A stretch of 64,000 nucleotides of DNA from assembly GCA_017469565.1 (NCBI GenBank), contig JAFUGC010000028.1:26859-90858 (forward strand). The letters run 5' to 3'. The stretch comes from Clostridia bacterium (GTDB lineage Bacteria; Bacillota; Clostridia; TANB77; UBA1234). Shown piece by piece: positions 52,269 to 61,075 of this stretch. Below the pieces are notes generated by a model. It ran no database searches. It saw nothing but the letters and a program-made list of their open reading frames with translations, and had not been told where the DNA came from. The position numbers were made by a program, and so were the translations under genes. The first letter of the stretch is position 1. The number at the start of each line of letters is the position of its first letter.

Positions 52269-53009
52269 GTGAGTGAAAAATTATTAGAAGTAAAAGATTT
52301 ATATGTCAATACAGAGGATAAAGAAATTTTAAAAGGAATTAATTTAACCATGAATAAGGGCGAAATTCATGTTATTATGGGCCCTAATGGTTCTGGAAAA
52401 ACCACAACTGCGAATGCAATTTTCAATAATCCTGGGTACCAAAAGGCAGGAGGAAGCATAAACTTTAATGGAGAAGATATTACAAATTTGAAAACAGATG
52501 AGATTGCTAGACGTGGTGTTTTCATGTCTTTTCAGCTTCCAGAAGAGATTCCAGGGGTTTCTGTCACTAACTTTTTAAAGTTTGCAAAAAATAAGATTAC
52601 AGGAAAGCCAGTCAAAATTTTTGAATTTAAAGCAGAGCTTAAAAAATATATGGAAGAGCTTCATATCAATCCAGAGTATGCAGAAAGAAGCTTGAATGTT
52701 GGCTTCTCTGGTGGAGAAAAAAAGAAAAATGAGATTCTTCAAATGCTAGTTTTAGATCCAAAGTTTGCTATCCTTGATGAAACAGATTCTGGTCTTGATG
52801 TGGATGCAATTAGAACGGTATCAAGAGGCATCGAACTTTTCAAAAATGAGGAGAATGCTGTGCTTATCATCACTCATAACACTAAGATTTTAGAGTATTT
52901 GAAAGTAGACTATGTACATGTCTTAGTGGATGGAAAGATTGTAACTACAGGAAGTGCAGAGCTTGCAAGGCAAATTGAAAAAGAAGGATATGAAAAATAT
53001 AAAGGATAA
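52269..53009 (+). CDS. sufC: Fe-S cluster assembly ATPase SufC
   Basis: A 246-residue ABC-type ATPase, the energy subunit of the SufBCD scaffold that builds iron-sulfur clusters. Walker A is GPNGSGKTT, the ABC signature is FSGGEKKKNEIL, Walker B is FAILDETDSGLDVDA and the switch His is LIITHN. The start is GTG at 52269 with AAAGGAGAG upstream. sufB follows after 30 bases. Confidence 0.97.
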   Translation: MSEKLLEVKDLYVNTEDKEILKGINLTMNKGEIHVIMGPNGSGKTTTANAIFNNPGYQKAGGSINFNGEDITNLKTDEIARRGVFMSFQLPEEIPGVSVTNFLKFAKNKITGKPVKIFEFKAELKKYMEELHINPEYAERSLNVGFSGGEKKKNEILQMLVLDPKFAILDETDSGLDVDAIRTVSRGIELFKNEENAVLIITHNTKILEYLKVDYVHVLVDGKIVTTGSAELARQIEKEGYEKYKG

Positions 53010-53039
53010 TTTTTCTTGAAGAAAGGATAATAGGTAAAA

Positions 53040-54440
53040 ATGGCAAAAACAAATCTGGAAGAGATTAATAGAAATATTTATGATATTAGAAACGAAGATA
53101 ATTATGATTATAAAATTAAAAAGGGATTAACCCCAGAAATTATTGCGGAGATATCGGCTCAAAAAAATGACCCGGAGTGGATGAGAGAGTTTAGGCTAAA
53201 AGCTTTAGAAGTATATAACAGCTTGGAGCTTCCAACTTGGGGGCCTGATATTTCAGAACTAAATATGGATGAGATTGCCACTTATGTAAGACCAAAAACA
53301 AAACTTTCTAGCTCGTGGGATGATGTTCCTGATGATATTAAAAATACTTTTGATAAATTAGGCATTCCGGATGCAGAAAAGAAATCTCTTGCAGGAGTGG
53401 GTGCCCAATATGATTCAGAAGTTGTTTATCATAGCATGAAGGAAGAACTGATTAAACAAGGAGTTATTTATACCGATATGGAAACTGCAGTAAGAGAGTA
53501 TCCAGAACTTGTGAAAGAACATTTTATGAAATGTGTTCCAGTTTATGATCATAAATTTGTGGCACTTCATGGTGCCGTTTGGTCAGGTGGTTCCTTTGTT
53601 TATGTTCCAAAGGGTGTGAAAGTGGACATTCCACTTCAATCGTATTTTAGGCTTAATTCTCCAGAATCTGGTCAGTTTGAACATACTTTAATTATTGTGG
53701 ATGAAGGGGCATCGCTTCATTTTATTGAAGGATGTAGTGCACCAAAATATAATAAGGTAAATCTTCATGCTGGTTGCGTGGAATTATATGTTAAAGATAA
53801 TGCTTACCTAAGATATTCTACCATTGAGAACTGGTCTAAGAACATGCTTAACTTGAATACTAAAAAAGCAATCGTAGGAAAAAATGCTCAGGTGGATTGG
53901 GTTACAGGTTCTTTTGGATCAAAAATTTCCATGCTTTATCCAATGAGTATTTTAAATGGAGAGGGAGCAAAAACAGAATACACAGGAATTTCTTTTGCAG
54001 GAAAAGGTCAGAATTTAGACAATGGATTTAAAGTTGTGCATAATGCAGAAAACACATCAAGCATTGTCAATGCAAAGTCAATTTCCAAAAATGGTGGTAA
54101 ATGTACTTATAGGTCACTTGTTAGAATTGGAGAAAATGCAAAAAATTCAAAAGCGTTAGTATCGTGTGAATCATTAATGCTTGATGATATTTCTATTTCA
54201 GATACCATTCCTGTGAATGATATTAGAAATGATGAGGTAGAGTTTTCTCATGAGGCTAAGATTGGTAAGATAAGCGATAAAACAATTTTCTATTTGATGT
54301 CAAGAGGGTTATCGGAAGAAGATGCTAAGGCAATGATTGTAAGAGGTTTTGCTTATCCAATCTCCAAAGAACTGCCTGTGGAATATGCTGTAGAAATGAA
54401 CAATTTAATTAATTTAGAACTAGAGGGGGCAATTGGATAA
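53040..54440 (+). CDS. sufB: Fe-S cluster assembly protein SufB
   Basis: A 466-residue core scaffold subunit that pairs with SufD and SufC. Landmarks are NPEWMREFRLKALE-type (here DPEWMREFRLKALE), VYVPKGVKVDIPLQSYFRLN, TLIIVDEGASLHFIEGCSAP and the C-terminal YLMSRGLSEEDAKAMIVRGF. The invariant Cys in EGCSAP is present. Its stop overlaps the sufD start by one base (TAATG), a tight translational link. Confidence 0.96.
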   Translation: MAKTNLEEINRNIYDIRNEDNYDYKIKKGLTPEIIAEISAQKNDPEWMREFRLKALEVYNSLELPTWGPDISELNMDEIATYVRPKTKLSSSWDDVPDDIKNTFDKLGIPDAEKKSLAGVGAQYDSEVVYHSMKEELIKQGVIYTDMETAVREYPELVKEHFMKCVPVYDHKFVALHGAVWSGGSFVYVPKGVKVDIPLQSYFRLNSPESGQFEHTLIIVDEGASLHFIEGCSAPKYNKVNLHAGCVELYVKDNAYLRYSTIENWSKNMLNLNTKKAIVGKNAQVDWVTGSFGSKISMLYPMSILNGEGAKTEYTGISFAGKGQNLDNGFKVVHNAENTSSIVNAKSISKNGGKCTYRSLVRIGENAKNSKALVSCESLMLDDISISDTIPVNDIRNDEVEFSHEAKIGKISDKTIFYLMSRGLSEEDAKAMIVRGFAYPISKELPVEYAVEMNNLINLELEGAIG

Positions 54441-55504
54441 TGGATCACTTAAAATTAAATGAAACTCCAGTGAGAACTTCAAAAAACTTTAATATCAATA
54501 ACATCAAACTTGAAAATGTTAATATCCCTGAAGATGCTGGAGAATTTAAAAATGTGAAGATATATTCGGAAGGTGAAAACATTCATTATTCCAATCATGT
54601 GAGCACAGCCAATCTTGTGTATGGTATATCCCAAAACTTTGCAGAGATGTTAAACCAAAGGGCAAATCAAAATATTGGGATTCATATTGAGTCTGGTTAC
54701 TGTAGTACCATTCATATTGATTTTACATTTGATAAGAATAATTTGAATTTGCTTGATAATATTGAAATTTTGGCAGATGCTGGTGCAAAGGCAAATGTTA
54801 TCATTAAGTACAAAACGTTAGAGGATTTGGAATATTTTCATAATGGAATGATAAGATTATTTGCCAAAGAAAATTCACAGGTGAATGTAATATTTGTTAA
54901 TTTTATCAATACAAAATCCAATCATTTTGTTAGTATCCAAAATGATTTTGAAGCAAATAGCAAGGTGAAATATACCATTGTTGATTTTGGCGGAAAGAAT
55001 AGTGTTACTAATTATTATGCTAATTTGCTTGGGGATTCTTCTGAAAATATGGTGAGAACCATTTATTTAGGTAAAGAAAATCAACTAATTGATTTGAACT
55101 ATATTGGAGAATTAAGAGGGAAAAAAGCCTCTATTAATATTGACGTACAAGGTGCACTTAAAGATGTTGCCAAGAAACATTTTAAGGGAACCATTGACTT
55201 TAAGAAGGGTTCCAAAAAATCAAAAGGCGATGAAAATGAATTTTGTATGTTGCTTTCTGATACTGCAAGATCTTTAGCATTACCAATGCTTCTATGTTCT
55301 GAAGAGGATGTGGAAGGAAATCATGCAAGCAGTGCAGGAAAAGTGGGAGAAAAGGAATTGTTTTATATTATGAGCAGAGGATTTAGCTTTAAGGAAGCTA
55401 TGAAACTTGTTGTTAGAGCTAGATTTAACAACATCATTTCTGAGATTGAAGATGAAAAATTAAGAGATGAAATCCTAGAAGAGATTGATATAAGACTGGA
55501 TTAA
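54440..55504 (+). CDS. sufD: Fe-S cluster assembly protein SufD
   Basis: A 354-residue SufD, a paralogue of SufB forming the beta-helix heterodimer. The N-terminal portion is divergent, but the C-terminal half has MLLSDTARSLALPMLLCSEEDVEGNHASSAGKV as consecutive landmarks and YIMSRGFSFKEAMKLVVRARF, the SufD signature. Slightly shorter than typical (about 400 or more). It is linked to sufB by overlapping stop and start codons. Confidence 0.93.
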   Translation: MDHLKLNETPVRTSKNFNINNIKLENVNIPEDAGEFKNVKIYSEGENIHYSNHVSTANLVYGISQNFAEMLNQRANQNIGIHIESGYCSTIHIDFTFDKNNLNLLDNIEILADAGAKANVIIKYKTLEDLEYFHNGMIRLFAKENSQVNVIFVNFINTKSNHFVSIQNDFEANSKVKYTIVDFGGKNSVTNYYANLLGDSSENMVRTIYLGKENQLIDLNYIGELRGKKASINIDVQGALKDVAKKHFKGTIDFKKGSKKSKGDENEFCMLLSDTARSLALPMLLCSEEDVEGNHASSAGKVGEKELFYIMSRGFSFKEAMKLVVRARFNNIISEIEDEKLRDEILEEIDIRLD

Positions 55505-55561
55505 TGAGTAATAAGGAACCTAATGAATTGATGTTAGGTACCTTAACAAGGAGAGGAAAGT

Positions 55562-56791
55562 ATGAATTCGTATGATGTTAAAAAGGATTTTCCAATTTTG
55601 GAAAAAAATAAAATTTCATATTTAGATAGTGGTGCCACATCACAAAAGCCAATACAGGTCATAGAAAGTGTCAAAAATTTTTATGAAAATTATAACGCAA
55701 ATCCACATCGTGGTGCATATTCTTTAAGTATGGAGGCAACTTCCATCTATGAAGAAACAAGAGGAAAAATAGCAAAATTTATTAATGCGAAAAATAGTGA
55801 AGAGATTATTTTTTCTAAAAATGCTACTGAAAGTATGAATTTGGTTGCCTATTCTTATGGCTTAGACAATTTAAAAAGTGGTGATGAGGTTGTACTTTCG
55901 ATTATGGAACATCATTCTAATCTGGTTCCGTGGCAAACTATCACCAAGAAGACGGGTAGTACGCTAAGTTATATGTATATGAATGATGCGTATGAAATAC
56001 CAGATGAAGAGATAGAAAAGAAGATTACTCCACATACGAAAATCGTTGGAATTACTCATGTTTCAAATGTTTTAGGAACGATTAATAATGTGAAGAAAAT
56101 TATCAAATATGCACATAAAAATGGGGCAGTGGTTTTAGTAGATGCTTCGCAAAGTATTCCACATATGAGAATTGATGTGCAGGATTTAGATGCAGATTTT
56201 CTTGTTTTTTCTGGTCATAAAATGATGGCACCGCTTGGAATTGGTGTGCTTTATGGCAAAAAAGAGATACTAAATAAAATGAGTCCGTTCTTAATGGGGG
56301 GAGATATGATAGAGTATGTGTATGAACAAAATACTACTTTTGCACCTCTTCCTAATAAGTTTGAGGCTGGAACACAAGATGTAGAGGCCGTTGTGGGGCT
56401 TGGTGCTGCCATAGATTATATTGAAAATTTGGGTTATGAAAATATAAACAAATTAGAAGAGGAACTTTTGGATTATGCCAGGGAAGAATTATCAAAACTT
56501 GATTTCTTAACGTTATATATGACGCCAAATCGCGAGAATCATTCGGGTGTCATTTCATTTAACATTAAGGGAATTCATCCTCATGATGTGGCTAGTATCT
56601 TAGATAATTATGGCGTTTGTGTTCGCTCTGGAAACCATTGTGCACAGCCTCTTTTAAGGTCAATAGGAGTGGATTCCACTTGTAGAGCAAGCTTCTATAT
56701 TTATAATACAAAAGAAGATATTGATAATTTAGTAGATGCTCTGAAAAAGACTTATGAAATGTTTCGTAAGTATATGAAGAGCGAAAACTAG
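55562..56791 (+). CDS. sufS: Cysteine desulfurase SufS
   Basis: A 409-residue PLP-dependent enzyme that takes sulfur from cysteine. The start KKDFPILEKNKISYLDSGATSQKP is typical. PLP lysine lies in FLVFSGHKMMAPLGIG near residue 222. The sulfur-carrying Cys is in RSGNHCAQPLL near 360. It is followed by SufU, its zinc-dependent sulfur acceptor in Gram-positives. Confidence 0.96.
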   Translation: MNSYDVKKDFPILEKNKISYLDSGATSQKPIQVIESVKNFYENYNANPHRGAYSLSMEATSIYEETRGKIAKFINAKNSEEIIFSKNATESMNLVAYSYGLDNLKSGDEVVLSIMEHHSNLVPWQTITKKTGSTLSYMYMNDAYEIPDEEIEKKITPHTKIVGITHVSNVLGTINNVKKIIKYAHKNGAVVLVDASQSIPHMRIDVQDLDADFLVFSGHKMMAPLGIGVLYGKKEILNKMSPFLMGGDMIEYVYEQNTTFAPLPNKFEAGTQDVEAVVGLGAAIDYIENLGYENINKLEEELLDYAREELSKLDFLTLYMTPNRENHSGVISFNIKGIHPHDVASILDNYGVCVRSGNHCAQPLLRSIGVDSTCRASFYIYNTKEDIDNLVDALKKTYEMFRKYMKSEN

Positions 56792-56852
56792 ATTTAAGAC
56801 GGGGACACGCGCTTGAAAAAGGAGTCTCCATAACAAAAAGGAGGTTTGAAAC

Positions 56853-57317
56853 ATGGATGATGTTTATAATGAGCTCATTATGGAACATAGCATGAATTCA
56901 TATAACAAGAAAAATTTGGATTGTCCTCATTATTCAGAGTTAGGACATAATCCTAATTGTGGTGATGAAATCACATTGGAGCTAAAATTAAATGGAGATG
57001 TGATTGAGGATATGGCATTTCATGGTCATGGTTGTGCCATTTCGCAAGCATCGGCATCTATTATGATAGATACCTTAAAGGGAAAGACAGTAAAAGAGGC
57101 AAAAGACATTATTGAAACTTTTATTGGTATGATTAAAAGAGAAATTACAGATGAGAATGAACTTCAAAAATTAGAGGATGCTATTGCGTTTAGAAATGTT
57201 TCTAATATGCCAGCAAGAGTAAAATGTGCGTTACTTGCGTGGCATACGGTTGAGGATATTCTAAAAAAGAGTGAAACGAAGGGGAACGGAAGCATTAGTT
57301 GTTGTACGGGAGACTAA
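56853..57317 (+). CDS. sufU: SufU zinc-dependent sulfur-transfer protein
   Basis: A 154-residue IscU-like protein that accepts sulfur from SufS. It has NPNCGDEITLELKLNG, GHGCAISQASASIM and MPARVKCALLAWHT, giving the three Cys and the Asp that bind zinc in SufU. It ends with a CC pair near residue 151. AAGGAGG precedes the ATG. A 62-base gap with a small inverted sequence separates it from sufS. Confidence 0.94.
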   Translation: MDDVYNELIMEHSMNSYNKKNLDCPHYSELGHNPNCGDEITLELKLNGDVIEDMAFHGHGCAISQASASIMIDTLKGKTVKEAKDIIETFIGMIKREITDENELQKLEDAIAFRNVSNMPARVKCALLAWHTVEDILKKSETKGNGSISCCTGD

Positions 57318-57343
57318 AAGTTAGAAAAGAAGAGGGAACTTTT

Positions 57344-58402
57344 ATGGAGAATAAAAAGGTTTTACTTGGTATGAGTGGTGGAGTAGATAGTAGTGTTGCT
57401 GCTCTGCTACTGAAAAACCAAGGATATGAAGTAATAGGAACAACATTAGAGCTTTTTGCGGGTAGCAGTTGCTGCAACATAAGCACCTATTTAGATGCGA
57501 AAAAGGTTTGCAGCACTATTGGCATCCCGCATTTTACATATGATTACAAAGAGGAATTTCGAAAATATGTGATTGATGATTTTATTTCTTGCTATGCTAA
57601 TTGCAGGACACCAAACCCTTGCATCGAATGTAATAAATACATGAAATTTGGGCTTATGTGGGATAAGGCAAAAGAATTAGGCTGTAACTATATTGCCACA
57701 GGACATTATGCAAAAATGGAATATAGCGAAGAATATGGCAGATGGGTTTTGAAAAAATCTCGTGCGGGGAAAAAGGATCAAAGCTATGTTTTATGGAACA
57801 CGCCAAAGGAACTTTTGGGACATGTTCTTTTTCCGCTTGCGGATTTTGAAGATAAGGCTCAGATTAGAGAAATTGCTCGTGAAAATCATTTGAAAGTGGC
57901 AAGTAAACCAGATAGTGAAGATATTTGCTTTGTTCCGGATGGGGATTATAAGAAGTTTTTAGAGAATAACTCGGATATCAAACCAAGAGAAGGAAATATT
58001 GTGGATACAAAAGGAAATGTGTTAGGAAAACACAAGGGTTTGTATCATTACACTATTGGTCAAAGGCGCGGACTTGGGATTGCCAATAAGGTTCCTCTTT
58101 TTGTGATTGGTTTTAATGCAAGGAGAAATGAGGTAATTGTTGGAGAAGAATCTCAGCTTTATACCAAGGAATTTTTTGTAGATGAAGTCAATCTTCTGCT
58201 TGTGGATGATGTGAAAGAGAAAATGCAAGTTGAGATTAAAACTAGGTACTCTGCTAAAACTGCAAAAGGAAAAATTGTAGAAGTGGATGGTGGAAATAGA
58301 ATAAAGGTTACATTTGACGAGCCACAAAGAGCAATTACTCCAGGGCAATCAGCGGTATTTTATGTTGGAGATATTGTGCTTGGAGGAGGAAAAATTTTAT
58401 AG
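57344..58402 (+). CDS. mnmA: tRNA-specific 2-thiouridylase MnmA
   Basis: A 352-residue enzyme that thiolates U34 of tRNA Lys, Glu and Gln using sulfur from a desulfurase. The PP-loop is GMSGGVDSSVAALLL. The catalytic Cys pair is in TPNPCIECN near residue 90 and DSEDICFVPDG near 190. HYTIGQRRGLGI near 230 and the C-terminal beta barrel are typical. Its place after sufSU suggests that it draws sulfur from this operon. The ATG at 57344 follows GAGGGA; the in-frame TTG at 57299 overlaps sufU. Confidence 0.96.
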   Translation: MENKKVLLGMSGGVDSSVAALLLKNQGYEVIGTTLELFAGSSCCNISTYLDAKKVCSTIGIPHFTYDYKEEFRKYVIDDFISCYANCRTPNPCIECNKYMKFGLMWDKAKELGCNYIATGHYAKMEYSEEYGRWVLKKSRAGKKDQSYVLWNTPKELLGHVLFPLADFEDKAQIREIARENHLKVASKPDSEDICFVPDGDYKKFLENNSDIKPREGNIVDTKGNVLGKHKGLYHYTIGQRRGLGIANKVPLFVIGFNARRNEVIVGEESQLYTKEFFVDEVNLLLVDDVKEKMQVEIKTRYSAKTAKGKIVEVDGGNRIKVTFDEPQRAITPGQSAVFYVGDIVLGGGKIL

Positions 58403-58431
58403 ATTTTAAAAACATTTTACAAATTGTTCGC

Positions 58432-58460
58432 TTGTTTATTGGAAACATCCATTGTATAAT
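58432..58460 (+). promoter_or_regulatory. Promoter of candidate toxin mRNA
   Basis: TTGTTT (58432-58437), 17-base spacer, TATAAT (58455-58460). Predicted start near 58467, at the first repeat block. Confidence 0.7.
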
Positions 58461-58547
58461 TACTTGCGATAAAGGTAATAAAGCAGAGCGGTTAGCCATC
58501 TTTTGTCATGGTAGGTTGCCTCCTATCAATGAAAGGGGATGGTTGCT

Positions 58548-58628
58548 ATGATAAAAACAGATTACATAGAAATTGTAATTCAGGTTTTATTATTAGCAGT
58601 TTTCTTAAAGAAATTAATTTTTAGGTAA
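58548..58628 (+). CDS. Candidate type I toxin, 26-residue membrane peptide
   Basis: ATG at 58548 codes for MIKTDYIEIVIQVLLLAVFL followed by KKLIFR: one hydrophobic helix with a basic tail, the shape of Fst, TxpA or BsrG type membrane toxins, though not the same sequence. GAAAGGGG precedes the ATG by about 9 bases. A hairpin (GGTAGG 58510, CCTATC 58522) sits upstream in the leader and could hinder translation. An alternative ATG at 58539 overlaps the binding site. The gene lies within a promoter, antisense promoter and shared terminator unit. A toxin function is inferred from that organisation. Confidence 0.72.
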   Translation: MIKTDYIEIVIQVLLLAVFLKKLIFR

Positions 58629-58671
58629 AAAAATAATCACTCTGTCTTAGCCGGGCAAGTGATTATTTTTT
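58628..58671. terminator. Bidirectional terminator shared by toxin mRNA and antisense RNA
   Basis: AAATAATCACT (58631-58641) pairs with AGTGATTATTT (58658-58668), with A-runs before and T-runs after, so it works on both strands. Confidence 0.85.
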
Positions 58672-58713
58672 ATCATCTAGATGGCTAACCGCATATGCGG
58701 ATTACCTTTATCT
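58628..58713 (-). ncRNA. Candidate antisense antitoxin RNA
   Basis: A minus-strand RNA of about 85 nt, starting near 58713 and ending at the bidirectional hairpin. It begins with the two blocks ATAAAGGTAAT and GCGGTTAGCCATC, which are also near the start of the toxin mRNA, and it overlaps the mRNA's 3' end. Pairing at these sites would repress translation, as RNA II does in the Enterococcus par locus. The promoter is consensus. Confidence 0.68.
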
Positions 58714-58719
58714 TCCTTT

Positions 58720-58748
58720 ATTTTACGATAAATATTGTTAGTTGTCAA
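58720..58748 (-). promoter_or_regulatory. Antisense promoter, TTGACA-17-TAAAAT on minus strand
   Basis: On the minus strand TTGACA occupies 58743-58748 and TAAAAT 58720-58725, with a 17-base spacer. It faces the toxin gene. Confidence 0.78.
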
Positions 58749-58772
58749 TATTTTTTATGGTAGGAGAATGAA

Positions 58773-60053
58773 ATGGATGATTTAAATTTAGCAAAACAAG
58801 AAGTGAATAGATGTATAGGGTGTGTCAATAAGCCTTGCAAAAATGGCTGTCCTCTTGGTAATGACATTACAAGTGTGATTCAGCTCACAAAAGAGGGAAA
58901 ATATAAAGAGGCATATGAACTTTTGTGTGAAACTACAGTGCTTTCTTCTGCTTGTGGAAGAATTTGCCCGCATGAAAGGCAGTGTCAGGGGCATTGTACA
59001 AGAAGATTTAAAGAGGAAGCAGTCAATATTGGTGCCATTGAAACCATGCTCGGAGATATGGCTATTGAAAATGATTGGGAGATTCCCCAAATTTCCAATG
59101 ATCTTTATGGAAAGCAGATTGCGATTGTGGGAAGTGGGCCAGCAAGTCTCACCTGTGCTGCTTTTTTGGCAAGACAGGGTGCTTATGTTGTCATGTATGA
59201 GAGGCATAATAAATTAGGTGGCTTGCTTAGGTATGGAATTCCGCATTTTAGATTAAATAAAGATTTATTAGAAATCATGATTGAAAAAATATTAGACACA
59301 GGAATTAATGTTTTTTTAGGAATGGAACTAGAAAATGATTTTCCTTTTGAAAGTTTGAAAAAGCAATATGATGCTATATTTTTAGGATTTGGAGCTAACA
59401 TCTCCAAAAGAATGAATATTCCAGGAGAAGATTTAAAAGGAGTAGTAGGCGCAAATGAGTTTTTAGAATACGGTGACTATGTTGATTTCACGGGGAAAAA
59501 TGTATTTATCTCCGGCGGCGGAAATGTTGCCATAGATGCAGCTAGAACAGCAAAAAGACTTGGTGCTCAAAACGTAACAATTGTGTATAGAAGAAGTGAA
59601 GAGGACATGCCTGCAGAAAGAAAAGAAATCAATGATGCAAAAGATGATGGCGTGAACTTTGTGTTTCATACAAATGTGATTGGGCTGATTCCGGATGAGA
59701 GTGGCACAAAATTATGGAAAATAGAATGTGTGAAAACAGAATATGAGGATACAGAGGAAGAATTAACAGGAAGAAATAGAAAAGTGGTAAATATTAAGGA
59801 TACTAACTTTAAGTATTATGCAGATTATTTCATAGAGGCAATTGGCTCCAAACCAGAGAGTGAGTTATTGGGAAAATTGCATTTGAAATTGGACAAATGG
59901 GGAAATATTGCCGTGAATGAAAATCATCAAACATCGGATGAAAAAGTTTTTGCCGGAGGAGATTTGGTGGGAGAAGAGGCAACTGTCGCTTGGGCTGCAC
60001 GTTCTGGCAGGGATGCGGCAGAAAGTATCAAAAAATATCTAAGTAGGACTTGA
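58773..60053 (+). CDS. GltD-like NAD(P)H and FAD-dependent oxidoreductase with 4Fe-4S clusters
   Basis: A 426-residue protein resembling the glutamate synthase small subunit. The N-terminal domain carries Cys clusters CIGCVNKPCKNGCPLGND and CGRICPHERQCQGHC for two 4Fe-4S centres. A Rossmann FAD loop is IVGSGPASLTCAAFLARQ near residue 115, followed by an NAD(P)-binding VFISGGGNVAIDAARTAKR near 248. No large subunit is nearby, so it may feed electrons to another partner. Alternatives are stand-alone GltA-type or NfnB-like proteins. Confidence 0.85.
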   Translation: MDDLNLAKQEVNRCIGCVNKPCKNGCPLGNDITSVIQLTKEGKYKEAYELLCETTVLSSACGRICPHERQCQGHCTRRFKEEAVNIGAIETMLGDMAIENDWEIPQISNDLYGKQIAIVGSGPASLTCAAFLARQGAYVVMYERHNKLGGLLRYGIPHFRLNKDLLEIMIEKILDTGINVFLGMELENDFPFESLKKQYDAIFLGFGANISKRMNIPGEDLKGVVGANEFLEYGDYVDFTGKNVFISGGGNVAIDAARTAKRLGAQNVTIVYRRSEEDMPAERKEINDAKDDGVNFVFHTNVIGLIPDESGTKLWKIECVKTEYEDTEEELTGRNRKVVNIKDTNFKYYADYFIEAIGSKPESELLGKLHLKLDKWGNIAVNENHQTSDEKVFAGGDLVGEEATVAWAARSGRDAAESIKKYLSRT

Positions 60054-60125
60054 GGGATGCTGAATCATAGTTGTGGTGAGGGTCTTGATAAAGCCATAGG
60101 AAGGTAAGATAGGTCAGGTGTGCTT

Positions 60126-60707
60126 ATGCAAGAAGTAAAGAAAAAATTGGAAAATATTCTAATACCAAAATCTAAGGCTCTAAGGTTAGAAGATTTAGAA
60201 GATTACAAAGAAATCATTTTTGAAATGATTCCGGAATTAAGAGCTGAGGATGGATTTGACCAGAAAAATCCATGGCATCTTTATGATGTATGGAAACATA
60301 CAGAGGTTGCTGTTTGTCATTCGAAACCGGACATAGAAATTAGAATTGCATTGCTTTTGCATGATATTGGGAAACCTCATTCTTTTCAAGAGGAGGGAGA
60401 GGTAAGACATTTTAAAGGGCATGCAGAAAAATCGGCACAAATGGCAAGACCAATATTAGAAAGACTGGGATATCCAGAATCCAAAATCAATCGAATCTAT
60501 TATCTCATAGAAAATCATTCCAAGGTAATTGACACAAAGAATATAAGTGATAAAAACATTGGATTAGTCAAGAAATTATTGCATGTACAGTATTGTGATG
60601 CAAAGGCGTATCATCCAGAATATATAGAAGTAGCAACGAAAAGATTAGATGAAATCAAAAAAGAAATTCAAAAAATAGAAAAGAATCAAAATCAAGGGGA
60701 AATATAA
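60126..60707 (+). CDS. HD-domain phosphohydrolase
   Basis: A 193-residue HD-superfamily protein. The metal ligands are visible: His in NPWHLYDVWKHTEVAV, the HD doublet in IALLLHDIGKPHSF near residue 76, and His in FKGHAEKSAQMA near 100. The domain resembles the HD part of tRNA nucleotidyltransferases, but no polymerase domain is attached, so the substrate is unknown. The ATG at 60126 is preferred to GTG at 60120. A strong terminator follows. Confidence 0.83.
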   Translation: MQEVKKKLENILIPKSKALRLEDLEDYKEIIFEMIPELRAEDGFDQKNPWHLYDVWKHTEVAVCHSKPDIEIRIALLLHDIGKPHSFQEEGEVRHFKGHAEKSAQMARPILERLGYPESKINRIYYLIENHSKVIDTKNISDKNIGLVKKLLHVQYCDAKAYHPEYIEVATKRLDEIKKEIQKIEKNQNQGEI

Positions 60708-60713
60708 CCATGA

Positions 60714-60756
60714 TGCACAGTGGGAACGCCTATGGGTGTCTCCACTGTGCATTTTT
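60714..60756 (+). terminator. Rho-independent terminator
   Basis: TGCACAGTGG (60714-60723) pairs with CCACTGTGCA (60742-60751), followed by T-run. Confidence 0.88.
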
Positions 60757-60805
60757 GTTCTATTTTTAAAGGATAACGATATAAATATACTGAAGGAGGA
60801 TTCCT

Positions 60806-61075
60806 ATGATTGCAGAAAAAATACAAAGTAATCAAAAGCCTTTAGGTAGAAGTCTTTCATCCTTGAAAATTGGACAAAGAGCTAAGGTTTTATCTATCCA
60901 TATTAGTGATAAAAAGGTAAAAAATCATTTGCTCGATATGGGGCTGATTATTGGCACGGAGGTTCAGCTAAAAAGGATTGCACCTATGGGAGATCCAATG
61001 AATCTTTGGCTTAGAGGCTATGAACTTTCTGTTAGAAGAGCAGAATTAGACATGATTTATGTGGAGGTATTGTAA
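60806..61075 (+). CDS. feoA: Ferrous iron transport protein FeoA
   Basis: An 89-residue SH3-like FeoA that assists FeoB. Signature segments are SLSSLKIGQRAKVLSI, HLLDMGLIIGTEVQLKRIAPMGDPM and the final LSVRRAELDMIYVE. AAGGAGG precedes the ATG. The frame opens at the ATG at 60806. It overlaps feoB by one base (TAATG). Confidence 0.94.
   Translation: MIAEKIQSNQKPLGRSLSSLKIGQRAKVLSIHISDKKVKNHLLDMGLIIGTEVQLKRIAPMGDPMNLWLRGYELSVRRAELDMIYVEVL

Larger units (their letters stand above)
58468..58712. repeat. Paired sequence blocks shared by sense and antisense RNAs
   Basis: GATAAAGGTAAT (58468-58479) and GCGGTTAGCCATC (58488-58500) recur as reverse complements at 58701-58712 and 58680-58692. The spacers are eight bases in both copies. 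Each block is therefore near the 5' end of both convergent transcripts, like the DRa and DRb repeats of par loci. Confidence 0.85.
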
